Assembly (NCBI RefSeq): GCF_000192575.1
Contig: NZ_GL876933.1
Span: 124,001 to 188,000 of the forward strand
Direction: 5' to 3'
Length of the DNA: 64,000 nucleotides
Origin: Novosphingobium nitrogenifigens DSM 19370
GTDB lineage: Bacteria > Pseudomonadota > Alphaproteobacteria > Sphingomonadales > Sphingomonadaceae
This document shows, in pieces, positions 8,760 through 18,231 of this stretch. The notes beneath the pieces are model-generated. The model was not told the DNA's origin, did not search any database, and saw only the letters and a program-made list of their open reading frames with translations. The translations under genes were made by a program, and so were the position numbers. The number at the start of each line of letters is the position of its first letter. Position 1 is the stretch's first letter.

Positions 8760-8910
8760 TATAGAATAGATTTAAAAAATATCGATTGCCTTGAAAGTTA
8801 CCTGCCTTTCAAATCCCCGATGGCTCTGGTAACTTCGCGGCAAGCTTACTTCTCTATACTTCACGTTCTGATCCGTCGATTTTCGTACAGATCCATTTGG
8901 GGAAACCGGT

Positions 8911-9594
8911 TTGGAGACGCCACGCGACAGCGCCAACGACGCTTCGCCGTTCGCCGGCTCCCCTCCGGCTGAACGGTTGCCATCCGGAGCGGAACAGCGC
9001 GCCGCACCGCGGTTCACGCTGCTGCTGCGCGTGGCAAAACTGATCGTCGACGGGCACGAATATTTCTGCATCATTCGCGATGCCTCGGCGACCGGGGTCA
9101 AGGTCAAGCTGTTCGCGCCGCTGGCCAACCACGTCGAACTCACGCTCGAACTGGGCAGCGGCGACCGTTACCAGGCCGAATGCGTGTGGACGGCCGGGGA
9201 TCATGCCGGCCTGCGTTTTCTTCACCCGATCGCGGTCGAACACCTGCTCGACGAGACTCTGACGCGCGGACCGCGCCGCCAGATCCGCCTCAACATCGCG
9301 ATTGGGGGCATCCTGCGCTCGGGCGGCGAAGCGGTCCCCATCTCGCTCCACGACATCTCGTTGCAGGGGGCGGGGATCACCAGCGACAAATGGCTGCTGG
9401 TCAACGAACTGGTGAAAGTCGAAACCCCGATCCTGCCGCCGATCTATGCCAAGATCCGCTGGCGCGACCATCCGCGCTACGGACTGATCTTTGAAAACAC
9501 GTTCCGTCTCGAAGACCTTGCCCGACGCTGCTCGGGCATTCCCTCGCGAGCCAACCTCCCCCCGTCCCACTTCCAGGACATCAGCGGAACCTGA
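8911..9594 (+). CDS. Tandem PilZ-domain protein, 227 aa
   Basis: Two PilZ domains in series, each with both parts of the cyclic-di-GMP binding signature. Domain 1 has R30-x3-R34 (RAAPR) and D57-x-S-x-x-G62 (DASATG). Domain 2 has R122-x3-R126 (RRQIR) and D148-x-S-x-x-G153 (DISLQG). Intact motifs in both halves suggest two c-di-GMP sites per chain. The start is a TTG at 8911 with GGGGAA seven bases upstream. It is a soluble, stand-alone effector with no output domain, so it would act by binding another protein. The neighbouring polysaccharide-type genes (from 9847) hint at motility or exopolysaccharide control, which is inference. Confidence 0.9.
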   Translation: METPRDSANDASPFAGSPPAERLPSGAEQRAAPRFTLLLRVAKLIVDGHEYFCIIRDASATGVKVKLFAPLANHVELTLELGSGDRYQAECVWTAGDHAGLRFLHPIAVEHLLDETLTRGPRRQIRLNIAIGGILRSGGEAVPISLHDISLQGAGITSDKWLLVNELVKVETPILPPIYAKIRWRDHPRYGLIFENTFRLEDLARRCSGIPSRANLPPSHFQDISGT

Positions 9595-9758
9595 AACAGC
9601 CGGGCCCATCCCCGACTCGTGCCCGTCCGATTCGTCCAAGGCCCACCGGGAAACGCCTGCCCCTCGTTCACAGAGGGAATCCGGATGCCCCGATTTACCC
9701 GTTGTTGAGCAGAAACGGGCCAAACTTGTCGCCAAGAACACCTGATTGGCGAATTTCG

Positions 9759-9771
9759 CGATTCCGAATCG
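9759..9771. promoter_or_regulatory. Palindrome in the promoter region of the FAD oxidoreductase gene
   Basis: CGATTC-C-GAATCG is a perfect 6+6 palindrome, 76 bases before the ATG at 9847. The 9595-9846 gap holds no gene; this palindrome is the most operator-like element in it. Confidence 0.3.
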
Positions 9772-9846
9772 TGACGTTAACCATCCCTTATCCAATTTCA
9801 TTCACCTCCAATCGTATCGGAGCGCACGCTGCATCAGGGGCTTGGG

Positions 9847-11460
9847 ATGACTATCGGGTTCGACAAGACGGTACAGAATTCCACCGTTCATCAGTACGAT
9901 GTTGACGTTGCCATCATCGGCGCCGGCCCTTCCGGCCTTACTGCCGGTTACCTCTTGTCCCGCCAGGGCTACAAGGTCGCGATCATCGAAAAGGACCCGC
10001 ATTACGTCGGCGGCATCAGCCGTACTGTCGAACATGAAGGGTATCGTTTCGACATCGGCGGCCACCGGTTCTTTTCCAAGTCGCAACAAGTCGTCGACTT
10101 GTGGAACGAGATCCTGCCCGACGATTTCATTCAACGTCCGCGCATGAGCCGCATCTATTACGAGGGCAAGTTCTACTCGTATCCGCTCCGCGCGTTCGAA
10201 GCCCTGCGCAATCTCGGCATCTGGCGCTCGGCCACCTGCATGATGAGCTACGTGTGGTCGCGGATGTTCCCGATCCGCGAAGTCCGCAGCTTCGAGGACT
10301 GGACCAGCAACCAGTTCGGCAAGAAGCTCTATTCGATCTTCTTCAAGACCTATACCGAAAAGGTCTGGGGCATGCCCTGCAACGAAATGAGCGCCGACTG
10401 GGCCGCACAGCGGATCAAGGGGCTCTCGCTTGGTGCAGCCGTGCTCGACGGTTTCAAGCGCAGCCTCGGGCTCAACAAGAAGCCCAATGACGGCATGGCG
10501 ACCAAGACCCTGCTCGAGACCTTCCGCTATCCGCGCCTTGGCCCGGGCATGATGTGGGAAGCCGCGCGCGACAAGATCCGCGCCGCCGGCGGCCTCGTGC
10601 TGATGGACCACGCGCTCAAGCAGCTGGCGAGCGACGGCGAAGGCGGTTGGCGGATGACCGCGACCCATGGGGCGGACGGCAACGACATCGTGATCCGTGC
10701 GGGGCATGCGATCAGCTCGGCCCCGATGCGCGAACTGGCCGCCCGCTTGCACCCGCTGCCCGAAACCACGCTCGAAGCCTCGAAGCTGCGCTATCGCGAC
10801 TTCCTGACCGTCGCGCTCAAGATCAAGGCCGAGGACCTGTTCCCCGACAACTGGATCTACATCCACGACAGCAAGGTTCGCGTCGGTCGCATCCAGAATT
10901 TCCGATCATGGTCGCCCGAAATGGTGCCCGACGAAGATGTCGCATGTGTCGGGCTCGAATATTTCTGCTTCGAGGGCGACGATCTCTGGGCTTCTTCGGA
11001 CGATGCCCTGATCGAGCTGGCAACCCGCGAAATGGCAACGCTCGGCCTGGTCGATCCGAAACAGGTCATCGGCGGCGCCGTCGTCCGTCAGGAAAAGGCC
11101 TATCCGGTCTATGACGACGACTATGCCGCCAATGTCGCGGCCATGCGCGAGGAACTCGAACGGGTCCACCCGACGCTCCATATGGTCGGTCGCAACGGCA
11201 TGCACCGTTACAACAACCAGGACCACGCGATGATGACCGCCATGCTGACGGTCGAGAACATCATCGCCGGGGAACGCGTCTACGACATCTGGTGCGTCAA
11301 CGAAGACGCCGAATACCACGAAGCGGGTAACGAAGGCGCGGCCAAGACCATTCCGGCCCGGCCCGGTCGCCGCGCCGTCAGCGAGGATCAGCAAGCGGCT
11401 CTGGACTCCGTCCGCGCCGTGCCCGAACGCGCAAAGTCGAGCAACCGCAAGGCCGCGTAA
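9847..11460 (+). CDS. NAD(P)/FAD-dependent oxidoreductase, UDP-galactopyranose-mutase/HemY-like
   Basis: Large flavoprotein of 537 residues. The N-terminal Rossmann loop [17 protein letters not shown] (G25-x-G27-x-x-G30) is followed by the FAD-contact segment [26 protein letters not shown]. This is the pattern of UDP-galactopyranose mutase and amine-oxidase-like enzymes grouped with protoporphyrinogen oxidase. The C-terminal [23 protein letters not shown] resembles the UGM-like FAD-binding end. An Ala/Arg-rich tail ends the protein. It precedes GtrA and a GT-C-like protein by 35 bases, so a role in sugar-lipid or polysaccharide modification is more likely than haem synthesis. True substrate unknown. 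Confidence 0.85.
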   Translation: MTIGFDKTVQNSTVHQYDVDVAIIGAGPSGLTAGYLLSRQGYKVAIIEKDPHYVGGISRTVEHEGYRFDIGGHRFFSKSQQVVDLWNEILPDDFIQRPRMSRIYYEGKFYSYPLRAFEALRNLGIWRSATCMMSYVWSRMFPIREVRSFEDWTSNQFGKKLYSIFFKTYTEKVWGMPCNEMSADWAAQRIKGLSLGAAVLDGFKRSLGLNKKPNDGMATKTLLETFRYPRLGPGMMWEAARDKIRAAGGLVLMDHALKQLASDGEGGWRMTATHGADGNDIVIRAGHAISSAPMRELAARLHPLPETTLEASKLRYRDFLTVALKIKAEDLFPDNWIYIHDSKVRVGRIQNFRSWSPEMVPDEDVACVGLEYFCFEGDDLWASSDDALIELATREMATLGLVDPKQVIGGAVVRQEKAYPVYDDDYAANVAAMREELERVHPTLHMVGRNGMHRYNNQDHAMMTAMLTVENIIAGERVYDIWCVNEDAEYHEAGNEGAAKTIPARPGRRAVSEDQQAALDSVRAVPERAKSSNRKAA

Positions 11461-11495
11461 CCTCTGCCCGCCACGCCGACGAAGGAGACGGGGTC

Positions 11496-11909
11496 ATGCC
11501 CGCGATCGCCCTGCCGCTGATCGATCGCCTGCGCCAGATGCAGGTCATCCGCTACGCCCTTGCCAGTCTCGGTGCGCTGGCGGTGGACATGGGCGGTTTT
11601 CTTCTCCTGCTTCGCATGGGCCTGATGCCCGCGCTGGCATCGGGCTGCGGCTATACGCTGGGCATTGTCGCGCACTGGCTCCTGTCGAGCCGCGCGGTCT
11701 TCACCCAAACCGTGGCGCGGGGCGGAACCGCCCGCCTGCGCCAGCAAAGCCTCTTTCTCATGTCCGCCCTCATCGGCCTGGGCGTAACGACGGCTGTCGT
11801 CGGGCTCCTGACCTTGGGTGGTATCGACGCGCGCCTGGCCAAGGCGGTCGCGATCGTCGCCAGTTTCGTGGTGACCTGGGTCCTGCGCAAGAAAGTGGTC
11901 TTCCGCTGA
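11496..11909 (+). CDS. GtrA-family membrane protein, 137 aa
   Basis: Small integral membrane protein with four predicted hydrophobic segments and the family's HWLLSSRAVF-like motif after helix 2. GtrA proteins are thought to help flip polyprenyl-phosphate-linked sugars or to serve in cell-surface polysaccharide synthesis. GGAG lies eight to nine bases before the ATG. The stop overlaps the next start (TGATG at 11907-11911), so translation is coupled to the large membrane protein. Flanked by an FAD enzyme and a GT-C-like protein, it looks like the carrier part of a surface glycan unit. Confidence 0.88.
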   Translation: MPAIALPLIDRLRQMQVIRYALASLGALAVDMGGFLLLLRMGLMPALASGCGYTLGIVAHWLLSSRAVFTQTVARGGTARLRQQSLFLMSALIGLGVTTAVVGLLTLGGIDARLAKAVAIVASFVVTWVLRKKVVFR

Positions 11910-13714
11910 TGCCTTCCCTCTCGCTGACGCGGGGCAGGACCATGGCGAAACCGGCTCCCACCGCCGCCGCAGGATGGCCATGGCGCGTCCTCATCATGTG
12001 GCTGGTGCTTGCCGCCGTGCTGCTGCTGGTCAATGCGCAGGGCATCGTCCTCGAACGCTTCGGCGACCCCGACGACGCGCTCCGCCTTGTCGAAGTGCGC
12101 GATCTCCTTGGCGGACAATCCTGGTTCGACGTCCACCAGTACCGGATCGCCCCGCCCGAAGGCGTGGCGATGCACTGGTCGCGACTGGTCGACATTCCGC
12201 TCGCGACCGGCATTCTCGTCCTGCGCCCCCTGCTTGGCGACCATCTCGCCGAACTCGTCACGGTGGTCATGGTTCCGCTGCTGACGCTGCTTTGCACGCT
12301 CATGCTGATCGGGCGTCTCGCCGCGCGCTTCTTCGACGCCGAAACAGTGGGTATCGCCTGCCTCGTCACCGGCATTGCCGGGCCGTTGCTGTTCCAGATG
12401 ACACCGCTGCGGATCGACCATCATGGCTGGCAGATCGTCCTCGCGCTCGCTGCGCTCAACGGCCTGTCCCTGCGCGATCCGGTCCGGGGCGGACTGGTCG
12501 TCGGCGGCGCGCTGGCCGCCTTGCTCGCGATCTCGATCGAGGGCCTGCCGCTGACGGTCGTGTTCCTCGGCGTGCTCGCCTTGCGCGGATTGCTGTCGCC
12601 CAAAACCGGCTTCACCGGCCTGTTCGCGGCTGCCGCGACGCTTGCACTGGCAGGCATCGGGATTTTCCTCGGCACGCGCGGGACCGCCGACCTCGCCACC
12701 CATTGCGATCAGATTTCTCCGGTCCATCTGGCTCTCTTTGCCTGGATCGCGCTGGGAACGGGGGTTCTGGCCTTTGTCGCCCCTCGCCGCTTGTCCGTCG
12801 CCTTGCCCCTGCTCGGCGTGATCGGCGCGGGCACGCTGGCGCTTTTCCTGGGCGCGGCTCCGCAATGCAAGGGCGGCGCTTTCGTCGCGCTCGACCCGAT
12901 GGTCCGCAAATACTGGTATGAAGGCGTATCCGAAGGAATGCCTTTCTGGCGCCTTCCCATGGCCAATGCCGCCGAAACCCTGCTCATGCCCCTGATCGGG
13001 CTGATCGCCACCGCGCTGCTCTGGCGTGACGCGCGGTCGCAGGAAGAACGCCTGTGGTGGCGTGATCACGCCCTCGTTCTCGCCGGAGCGTGGCTCATCG
13101 GACTGATGGTGTCCCGTGCCGGGGCCACGGCTTGCGGCTTTGCCGCAGTCCCGACGGCGGCCGTGGCGCTGCGCTGGATCGTCGCCTTGCGTGACGTGCC
13201 GCCCGCCCGCAGGATCGCGGGTTATCTCGGCATCATGCTCATGCTGCTACCGCCCTTGCCGGTGGTCGCGTGGAACCGCGTCTCGGGCCTCTTGGCGGCT
13301 CCTTCCGCAACGCCGCAGCCGATGACGATGTCGGGGTGCCGCTATGCACAGGCAGCGCAAGCGCTCGACAAACTGCCGCCGACCGACCTTTTCGCCCCGC
13401 TCGACATCGGTCCCGATCTCATCCTGCGCACGCACGACACGGTTGTCGCGACAGGCCATCATCGCGGCTCGGCCGGAATGCGCGACGTCATCGCGGCCTT
13501 CATCGGCACGCCCGAGGAAGCCCACGCGATCATCCGGCGCCGTCACACTCCGCTCATCGTGGTGTGCCCGGACATCACCGAACCGGCGACGTATATCCAC
13601 TATGCGCCCGACGGCTTCATGGCCCGCCTGCTCAAGGGGCAGGCCCCGTCCTGGCTCGAACCGGTCGATCTCGCACCCGGAAGCCACATGAAATTCTGGC
13701 GCGTCAAAAACTAG
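11909..13714 (+). CDS. Large polytopic membrane protein, GT-C glycosyltransferase-like
   Basis: 601 residues with about ten to twelve hydrophobic segments. After the first segment comes an extracytoplasmic loop with an acidic pair and conserved-looking stretch (RFGDPDDALRLVEVRDLLGG, then MHWSRLVDIPLA). Such a loop with Asp-Asp is the catalytic hallmark of GT-C enzymes that use lipid-linked sugars (STT3/ArnT-like), but no named family is certain. A periplasmic domain of about 150 residues closes the protein (from about residue 465), with Cys-containing MTMSGCRYAQ and LIVVCPDIT. The start at 11909 overlaps the GtrA stop; ATG 11942 (MAKPAP) is an alternative. It ends five bases from the convergent barrel gene. 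Confidence 0.75.
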   Translation: MPSLSLTRGRTMAKPAPTAAAGWPWRVLIMWLVLAAVLLLVNAQGIVLERFGDPDDALRLVEVRDLLGGQSWFDVHQYRIAPPEGVAMHWSRLVDIPLATGILVLRPLLGDHLAELVTVVMVPLLTLLCTLMLIGRLAARFFDAETVGIACLVTGIAGPLLFQMTPLRIDHHGWQIVLALAALNGLSLRDPVRGGLVVGGALAALLAISIEGLPLTVVFLGVLALRGLLSPKTGFTGLFAAAATLALAGIGIFLGTRGTADLATHCDQISPVHLALFAWIALGTGVLAFVAPRRLSVALPLLGVIGAGTLALFLGAAPQCKGGAFVALDPMVRKYWYEGVSEGMPFWRLPMANAAETLLMPLIGLIATALLWRDARSQEERLWWRDHALVLAGAWLIGLMVSRAGATACGFAAVPTAAVALRWIVALRDVPPARRIAGYLGIMLMLLPPLPVVAWNRVSGLLAAPSATPQPMTMSGCRYAQAAQALDKLPPTDLFAPLDIGPDLILRTHDTVVATGHHRGSAGMRDVIAAFIGTPEEAHAIIRRRHTPLIVVCPDITEPATYIHYAPDGFMARLLKGQAPSWLEPVDLAPGSHMKFWRVKN

Positions 13715-13718
13715 GTTT

Positions 13719-14660
13719 TCAGTCGAATTTCCAACGTACGGAAACACCGCCGATGGCCGAGGCACTGCCCCGGCCAAAGCCGGTGCCGCCATAAAGTTCG
13801 AGACGCCAGTCGCGCTTGAGCGGCAGACTGGTCCATGCGGTCAGGTCGTGCGCCGGGGAAAAGCCGGGCGTCACCGACTGGCGCCATTCGTAATCGAGCC
13901 CCGCCATCACGCCCTTGCCCAGCCGATAGCCGAAATCCCCGGCAATGGCCCAGGTATCGCGCAAGTCGGTTCCCGCCGGACGCCCGGTAAAGCGGCGACG
14001 CGTCCCCACCGTGATCGTTGCTCGACCGATGTCGCGACCGATGTCGCCACCCAATGTCACATCGACCTTGCCGGTGCCCAGGCCGTCCTCGACCGAAGCG
14101 GTCGGCACCTTGAGCCGGCTGCTCATCGACAAGTGCGTGCGTTCACCCAGATCGAAACGATACCCCGCCGTCAGGGAGATATCGCCGATGCCGTCGGAAT
14201 GGATCGAAGGCAGGACACGCAGCTCTCCCGGCACGCCACCCTGCACTTGCGCTCCTGTCGGCAGGAAAAACGGCGGTCCCGGTGCGCCGTCGTGGGCGCC
14301 GCCCGGTCCGAAGGCCTTGCCCGCACCGTCCCCGGGCTGGGGCGTATCGAGCAGATTGATCGGCCCGCGCAGGATTACGTAGGGAACCGTCACCCGGAAC
14401 CAGAACCCACGCGTGGCATAGCGCAGGGACAGCGGGAAAGCGGCGACATCGGTCCGTTGCGCCTGGCCGTAACTGCCGTCGGAAAAAGTCGCCCCGAGGC
14501 TCAGTTCCCAATGACGCGGTGCCGAGGCTGCAGCGGCCCCATCCACGGGCACCGCACTGTCTTCGGCATGAGCGGAAAGCGGAAACGATACTGCGATCAG
14601 GCCCGACGCAAGGCCGAGTCCCTGTTCCAGCCACTGTCTTCCGATCTTCCAACGGCTCAT
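13719..14660 (-). CDS. Outer-membrane beta-barrel protein (transporter-like)
   Basis: 313 residues from the ATG at 14660, which places a clean signal peptide at the N-terminus (MSRWKIGRQ, hydrophobic LGLASGLIAVSFPL, cleavage at SAHA-ED). The mature part is rich in alternating beta strands (HWELSLGATFSDGSYG, LRYATRGFWFRVTVPYV, ATITVGTRRRFTG) and ends in the aromatic VSVRWKFD typical of barrel proteins. A Gly/Pro-rich loop lies near the middle. It resembles small-molecule outer-membrane proteins of the phenol-degradation MetA type, but that is only a resemblance. It is convergent with the GT-C-like gene and downstream of nothing obvious. Confidence 0.75.
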   Translation of the reverse strand: MSRWKIGRQWLEQGLGLASGLIAVSFPLSAHAEDSAVPVDGAAAASAPRHWELSLGATFSDGSYGQAQRTDVAAFPLSLRYATRGFWFRVTVPYVILRGPINLLDTPQPGDGAGKAFGPGGAHDGAPGPPFFLPTGAQVQGGVPGELRVLPSIHSDGIGDISLTAGYRFDLGERTHLSMSSRLKVPTASVEDGLGTGKVDVTLGGDIGRDIGRATITVGTRRRFTGRPAGTDLRDTWAIAGDFGYRLGKGVMAGLDYEWRQSVTPGFSPAHDLTAWTSLPLKRDWRLELYGGTGFGRGSASAIGGVSVRWKFD

Positions 14661-14774
14661 CAACGATCCCGTCGGCGCTGCCGCCGCCATGCCCCCCACT
14701 GGGCCTTCGGCTGCCGGTATTGCCCCCCGACCAGAGCAAGCGCAAGAGGGAGAAAACAGGGAAAAGCCGCCGAT

Positions 14775-15686
14775 TCAGCCGTCTTGCGGCTCGACATCGA
14801 CCGAGACGGTCATGGTCTGCCCCGCCCCGCCGTGAAAGACTCCGTCGACCGGCGCGACATCGGCATAATCGCGGCCCATTGCGGTGAAGATATGATCGGA
14901 CCGGACGAGCGAATCGTTGGTGGGATCAAAACCGATCCAGCCCAGTTCGTCCCCACACCACAGATTGGCCCAGGCATGGGTGGCATCGGCGCCGACCAGA
15001 CGCGGCTGCCCGGGAGGCGGAATCGTGCGCAGGTATCCGCTGACATAGGCCGCCGGAATACCGTGGGCCCGGGCGGCAACGATCATGACGTGGGCAAAGT
15101 CCTGGCACACCCCGTGCCGCGCCTGAAACGCCTCGTCCGGCAAGGTTTCCGAGGTCGTCGCGCTGCCGTCGTAGGTAAATTCCGCGTGGATTGCCCGCAT
15201 CAGCGCGCGCGCGGCTGAAAGCACGCCCTGCCCGGCAGGGAAGAACCGCGACGCCCAGGCCGCGATGGCCGACGAACTGGGTGCCATCGGCGAGGGGTAG
15301 AGATAGTTTGCCGGGCCCATCGGCCCCAGATCGCGATGCCGCAGCGCCCTGTCGCGCACTTGCTCGACGCTGGGCCCCTGCCCTTCGCTCTCGCCATCGG
15401 CTTGCGCATACATGGCCGCGATCAGCGAAGGCTCGGACACTTCCATCCCGAACGTGCTCTCGATCGTAAGATGCGTGAGCGGTTCCGCGATCACGAAGCG
15501 GCTGCGATTGACGACGAAGGGGCCGCTTTCCTCCTGCATCGACCAGGGAACCGGATCGATCGACAGGCGGAAATCCTCCAGCACCTGCCCCGGCCATGGG
15601 GCCGGTTTCAGGCGCAGGTTGAACCGCGCCAGCCGCACGGCACCGGCATAATCAACCGTGGTGATGTGACGAACCTTGTAATGCAT
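14775..15686 (-). CDS. Transglutaminase-like protein with N-terminal beta region
   Basis: 303 residues. The N-terminal about 100 residues (MHYKVRHITTVDYAGAVRLARFNLRLKP) match the bacterial transglutaminase-like N domain. The catalytic core follows with an intact triad: Cys194 (HGVCQDFAHVM), His238 (DATHAWANLW) and Asp254 (GFDPTNDS). Such proteins may act as peptidases or amide-bond transferases. ATG 15686 is preferred; a GTG three codons upstream is possible. It is the last gene of a co-directional set, 26 bases after the ATP-grasp/alpha-E gene. It probably acts with it in making or trimming a peptide product. Confidence 0.9.
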   Translation of the reverse strand: MHYKVRHITTVDYAGAVRLARFNLRLKPAPWPGQVLEDFRLSIDPVPWSMQEESGPFVVNRSRFVIAEPLTHLTIESTFGMEVSEPSLIAAMYAQADGESEGQGPSVEQVRDRALRHRDLGPMGPANYLYPSPMAPSSSAIAAWASRFFPAGQGVLSAARALMRAIHAEFTYDGSATTSETLPDEAFQARHGVCQDFAHVMIVAARAHGIPAAYVSGYLRTIPPPGQPRLVGADATHAWANLWCGDELGWIGFDPTNDSLVRSDHIFTAMGRDYADVAPVDGVFHGGAGQTMTVSVDVEPQDG

Positions 15687-15712
15687 GAGACTCACGCGCC
15701 GGCTGGAAACAA

Positions 15713-18211
15713 TCAGGCGAGAAGATTGTCACCGGGCGAACCCCGGCTCTTTTCGTATTGCAGGAAATAGCGCGCCGCGATCGTGTCGGACAATGCCAGA
15801 AGCCCGCCTTCAGTCGCTTCGAGCAGGGCGGCATCGAACTTCTCGATCGTCACCGACCCGAGCGGCCCCTGCAGCGCGCGGGCCTGAAGCAGCGGCGGTT
15901 CGGGCATCATGTCCTCGCCCAGGCTGGGCAGGGCACCGATGTGGTCGCAGATGGCGTCGATCTGGAACATCAGGCTGCGCGGATTGTCGGGATCGAGCAG
16001 CAAGAGATCGAGCACCGGATTGCGGCGCGGTCCGGTAAGATAGCGCGCGCGATACGTGATCTGGCTGTCCGACAGGTCGAGCAGGACGCCGAGCGCCTCG
16101 GCCTGTTCGCCCTTGCCGCCCAGCGCACCGACCGTCGCGCAGATGCCGAGCGCGCGTTCGAGCCTGCGCCCGAGATCGAGAAAGCGCCACGACGGGCCGC
16201 GAATGAAATTTTCCGCCAGCAGTCCGGAAAGCGCGCTCAACCGCTCGCTCAGTTCCCGCGCGACGCGCAGCAAAGCCGTCGGCCGATGCGAATCGAGCGC
16301 AGGCAGGGGACGGCTGACGATCCGCCAGAAATCAGGCGTCAGACGATCGCGCAAAGTCAGACCGGCCGCGCGGAACTGGATAAAGATCGTACCGACCCCG
16401 CCCAGAAGGCGCGTTTCCGACAAAGCCGCACGCGCTGCCTGTGCAGCAGGAAGACGGGCGGTCGAAGGCAGGATCGCCCCCCATTCGACCAGCAGGTCGA
16501 GCAGCGCCGCCACCGTCTCGGGATTGCTGCCCGCAGCCGAATCGACTTCGATCGTGCTGCCCAGCACGGCCCGGATCACCCGCAGCGTGATTTCCGCGCG
16601 TTCGACATAACGGGCAAACCAGAACAGGTTGTCCGCCGCCTGGCTGGCAAGAATGCCCCCGCCACGCCGCACGCGCGGCGTTTCGGTCATGCGCGTGGGC
16701 ATGGGCACGGCCGGAGGCGCATCGTCGACGATGCAGACGTCGGCCGACATATCGCCTTCGCCCATCCATCCGGTCTGCACTTCGTCGGACGAGGACAGGC
16801 GGGCAAAACCGCCGGGCATGACCGTCCATTCGCCGTCCGACCCGCGCACGACAAAGGCGCGCAGGGTAAAGGCGCGCGGCTCGAACCGTTCCTCGACAAT
16901 TGCCGGGGTCGTTGCCAGCCGCACGATTTCCTGCCCGCAATAATCGAGCGGGCGGCGCGCCATGGCATCGAGCAGCGTGGCACGGCTGGTTTTCGACAGC
17001 GTTCCGCCGGGCAGCGCGCGTCCGGGCGGAAGCCCTTCGACCTTGCGCCCGAATGCCGAGGCAATCACCATCTCGCCCAACTGGTCGCGCACATACGCGG
17101 CCTCGTCGGGCTGCCCGCACCACCATGTGGCGATATTGGGCAGGATCGGTTCCTCGTGGCAGAGCACTTCGCACAGGCGCGGAAGGAACGCGGCAAAGGC
17201 CGGTGCTTCCAGCACTTCGGCGCCCGGCCAGTTGGCCAGTTCCACGCCGCCGCGTCCCCATGCTTCGAACAAGTCGGGAACGCCGATCTCGCTGCGGGCG
17301 TCGAATGCCAGCGGGTCGAGCGCATTGGTGTCGATCCACCGCCACAGCGCATCGATCCGCTTCGGCCCGGCAATGGTGCGGACATAGAGACGGTCGTTGC
17401 TGACGGTAAGGTCACGCCCTTCGACCAGCGGAAAGCCGAGATAGCGCGCCAGATGCGCCTGTTCGGGATAGGACTGGTTGAGCCGTCCGGGCGTGAGCAG
17501 GGCAATACGCGGACTTTCGCGCGAACAAGTGCGGGCAATGCCACTGCGCAGTTCGGAAAAGAACCGCGCCACTCGCCGGACGTGAATGTCGCTGAGCAAG
17601 GATCCGGTGCTGCGCGACAGGGCCAGCCGGTTTTCCAGCGCATAGCCGATGCCATTGGCAAGGCGCAGCCGGTCGGCGAGCACGCGCCACTGCCCATTGG
17701 GGCCACAGACCAGGTCGGCGGCATAGACTTCGAGGAAATGCCCGCGTCCTTCGCGCACCGCCTTTTCGCGCACGCCCACGGTGTTCCGGGCAAAGAAACG
17801 GCTGCCCGCGACCAGAGCTGCGGGCAGATGCCCTTCGGCGACCAGACGCTGCGGGCCATAGATGTCGGCCGTCACCGCCTCGAGCAGACGCGCCCGCTGA
17901 ACCAGACCGCGCTCGATCGCGCTCCACTGCCCCGCGCCGATGATCAGCGGCATGGGTGAAAGCGGCCAGGGGCGTTCCTCGGCATCGCCGGTCAGGCGGA
18001 AACTGAGCCCGAGATCCTGGATCTGGCGCGCCACCAGTTCTGCGACCGGAAATCCGGCTTCCTCGCGCAGGGACGTCAGGCCCCGCGCCATCCGCTCCCA
18101 TTTTTCCGCAACGGCGGGCGTGGCAAGACGAAACAGGTCGAGCGCGTCCGCGCCGACCTTGTAATCCTTCAGCCGCGACCGGGCCGGGACTGAGGGTGCC
18201 CTGCTTGCCAA
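15713..18211 (-). CDS. Circularly permuted ATP-grasp / alpha-E domain fusion, 832 aa
   Basis: Two parts in one chain. Residues about 50-490 match the circularly permuted ATP-grasp family (COG2308 type), with AEERPWPLSPMPLIIGAGQW near the start and TPGRLNQSY further on. Residues about 520-832 match the alpha-helical alpha-E domain (GILASQAADNLFWFARYVER). In many genomes these are two genes; here they are fused. ATP-grasp enzymes of this class are predicted to form amide bonds using ATP. The only plausible start is a TTG at 18211, as no ATG occurs before residue 41; the ribosome site is weak. It begins ten bases after the amidoligase gene stops, so an operon is likely. Confidence 0.9.
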   Translation of the reverse strand: MASRAPSVPARSRLKDYKVGADALDLFRLATPAVAEKWERMARGLTSLREEAGFPVAELVARQIQDLGLSFRLTGDAEERPWPLSPMPLIIGAGQWSAIERGLVQRARLLEAVTADIYGPQRLVAEGHLPAALVAGSRFFARNTVGVREKAVREGRGHFLEVYAADLVCGPNGQWRVLADRLRLANGIGYALENRLALSRSTGSLLSDIHVRRVARFFSELRSGIARTCSRESPRIALLTPGRLNQSYPEQAHLARYLGFPLVEGRDLTVSNDRLYVRTIAGPKRIDALWRWIDTNALDPLAFDARSEIGVPDLFEAWGRGGVELANWPGAEVLEAPAFAAFLPRLCEVLCHEEPILPNIATWWCGQPDEAAYVRDQLGEMVIASAFGRKVEGLPPGRALPGGTLSKTSRATLLDAMARRPLDYCGQEIVRLATTPAIVEERFEPRAFTLRAFVVRGSDGEWTVMPGGFARLSSSDEVQTGWMGEGDMSADVCIVDDAPPAVPMPTRMTETPRVRRGGGILASQAADNLFWFARYVERAEITLRVIRAVLGSTIEVDSAAGSNPETVAALLDLLVEWGAILPSTARLPAAQAARAALSETRLLGGVGTIFIQFRAAGLTLRDRLTPDFWRIVSRPLPALDSHRPTALLRVARELSERLSALSGLLAENFIRGPSWRFLDLGRRLERALGICATVGALGGKGEQAEALGVLLDLSDSQITYRARYLTGPRRNPVLDLLLLDPDNPRSLMFQIDAICDHIGALPSLGEDMMPEPPLLQARALQGPLGSVTIEKFDAALLEATEGGLLALSDTIAARYFLQYEKSRGSPGDNLLA

Positions 18212-18215
18212 GCCC

Positions 18216-18231
18216 GCTCGCCTAGGCGAGC
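18216..18231. repeat. 16-base perfect palindrome at the gene junction
   Basis: GCTCGCCTAGGCGAGC reads the same on both strands. It spans the stop codon of the upstream amidoligase gene and the bases just before the TTG start of the ATP-grasp gene, where it could hide or shape the ribosome site. Confidence 0.6.
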
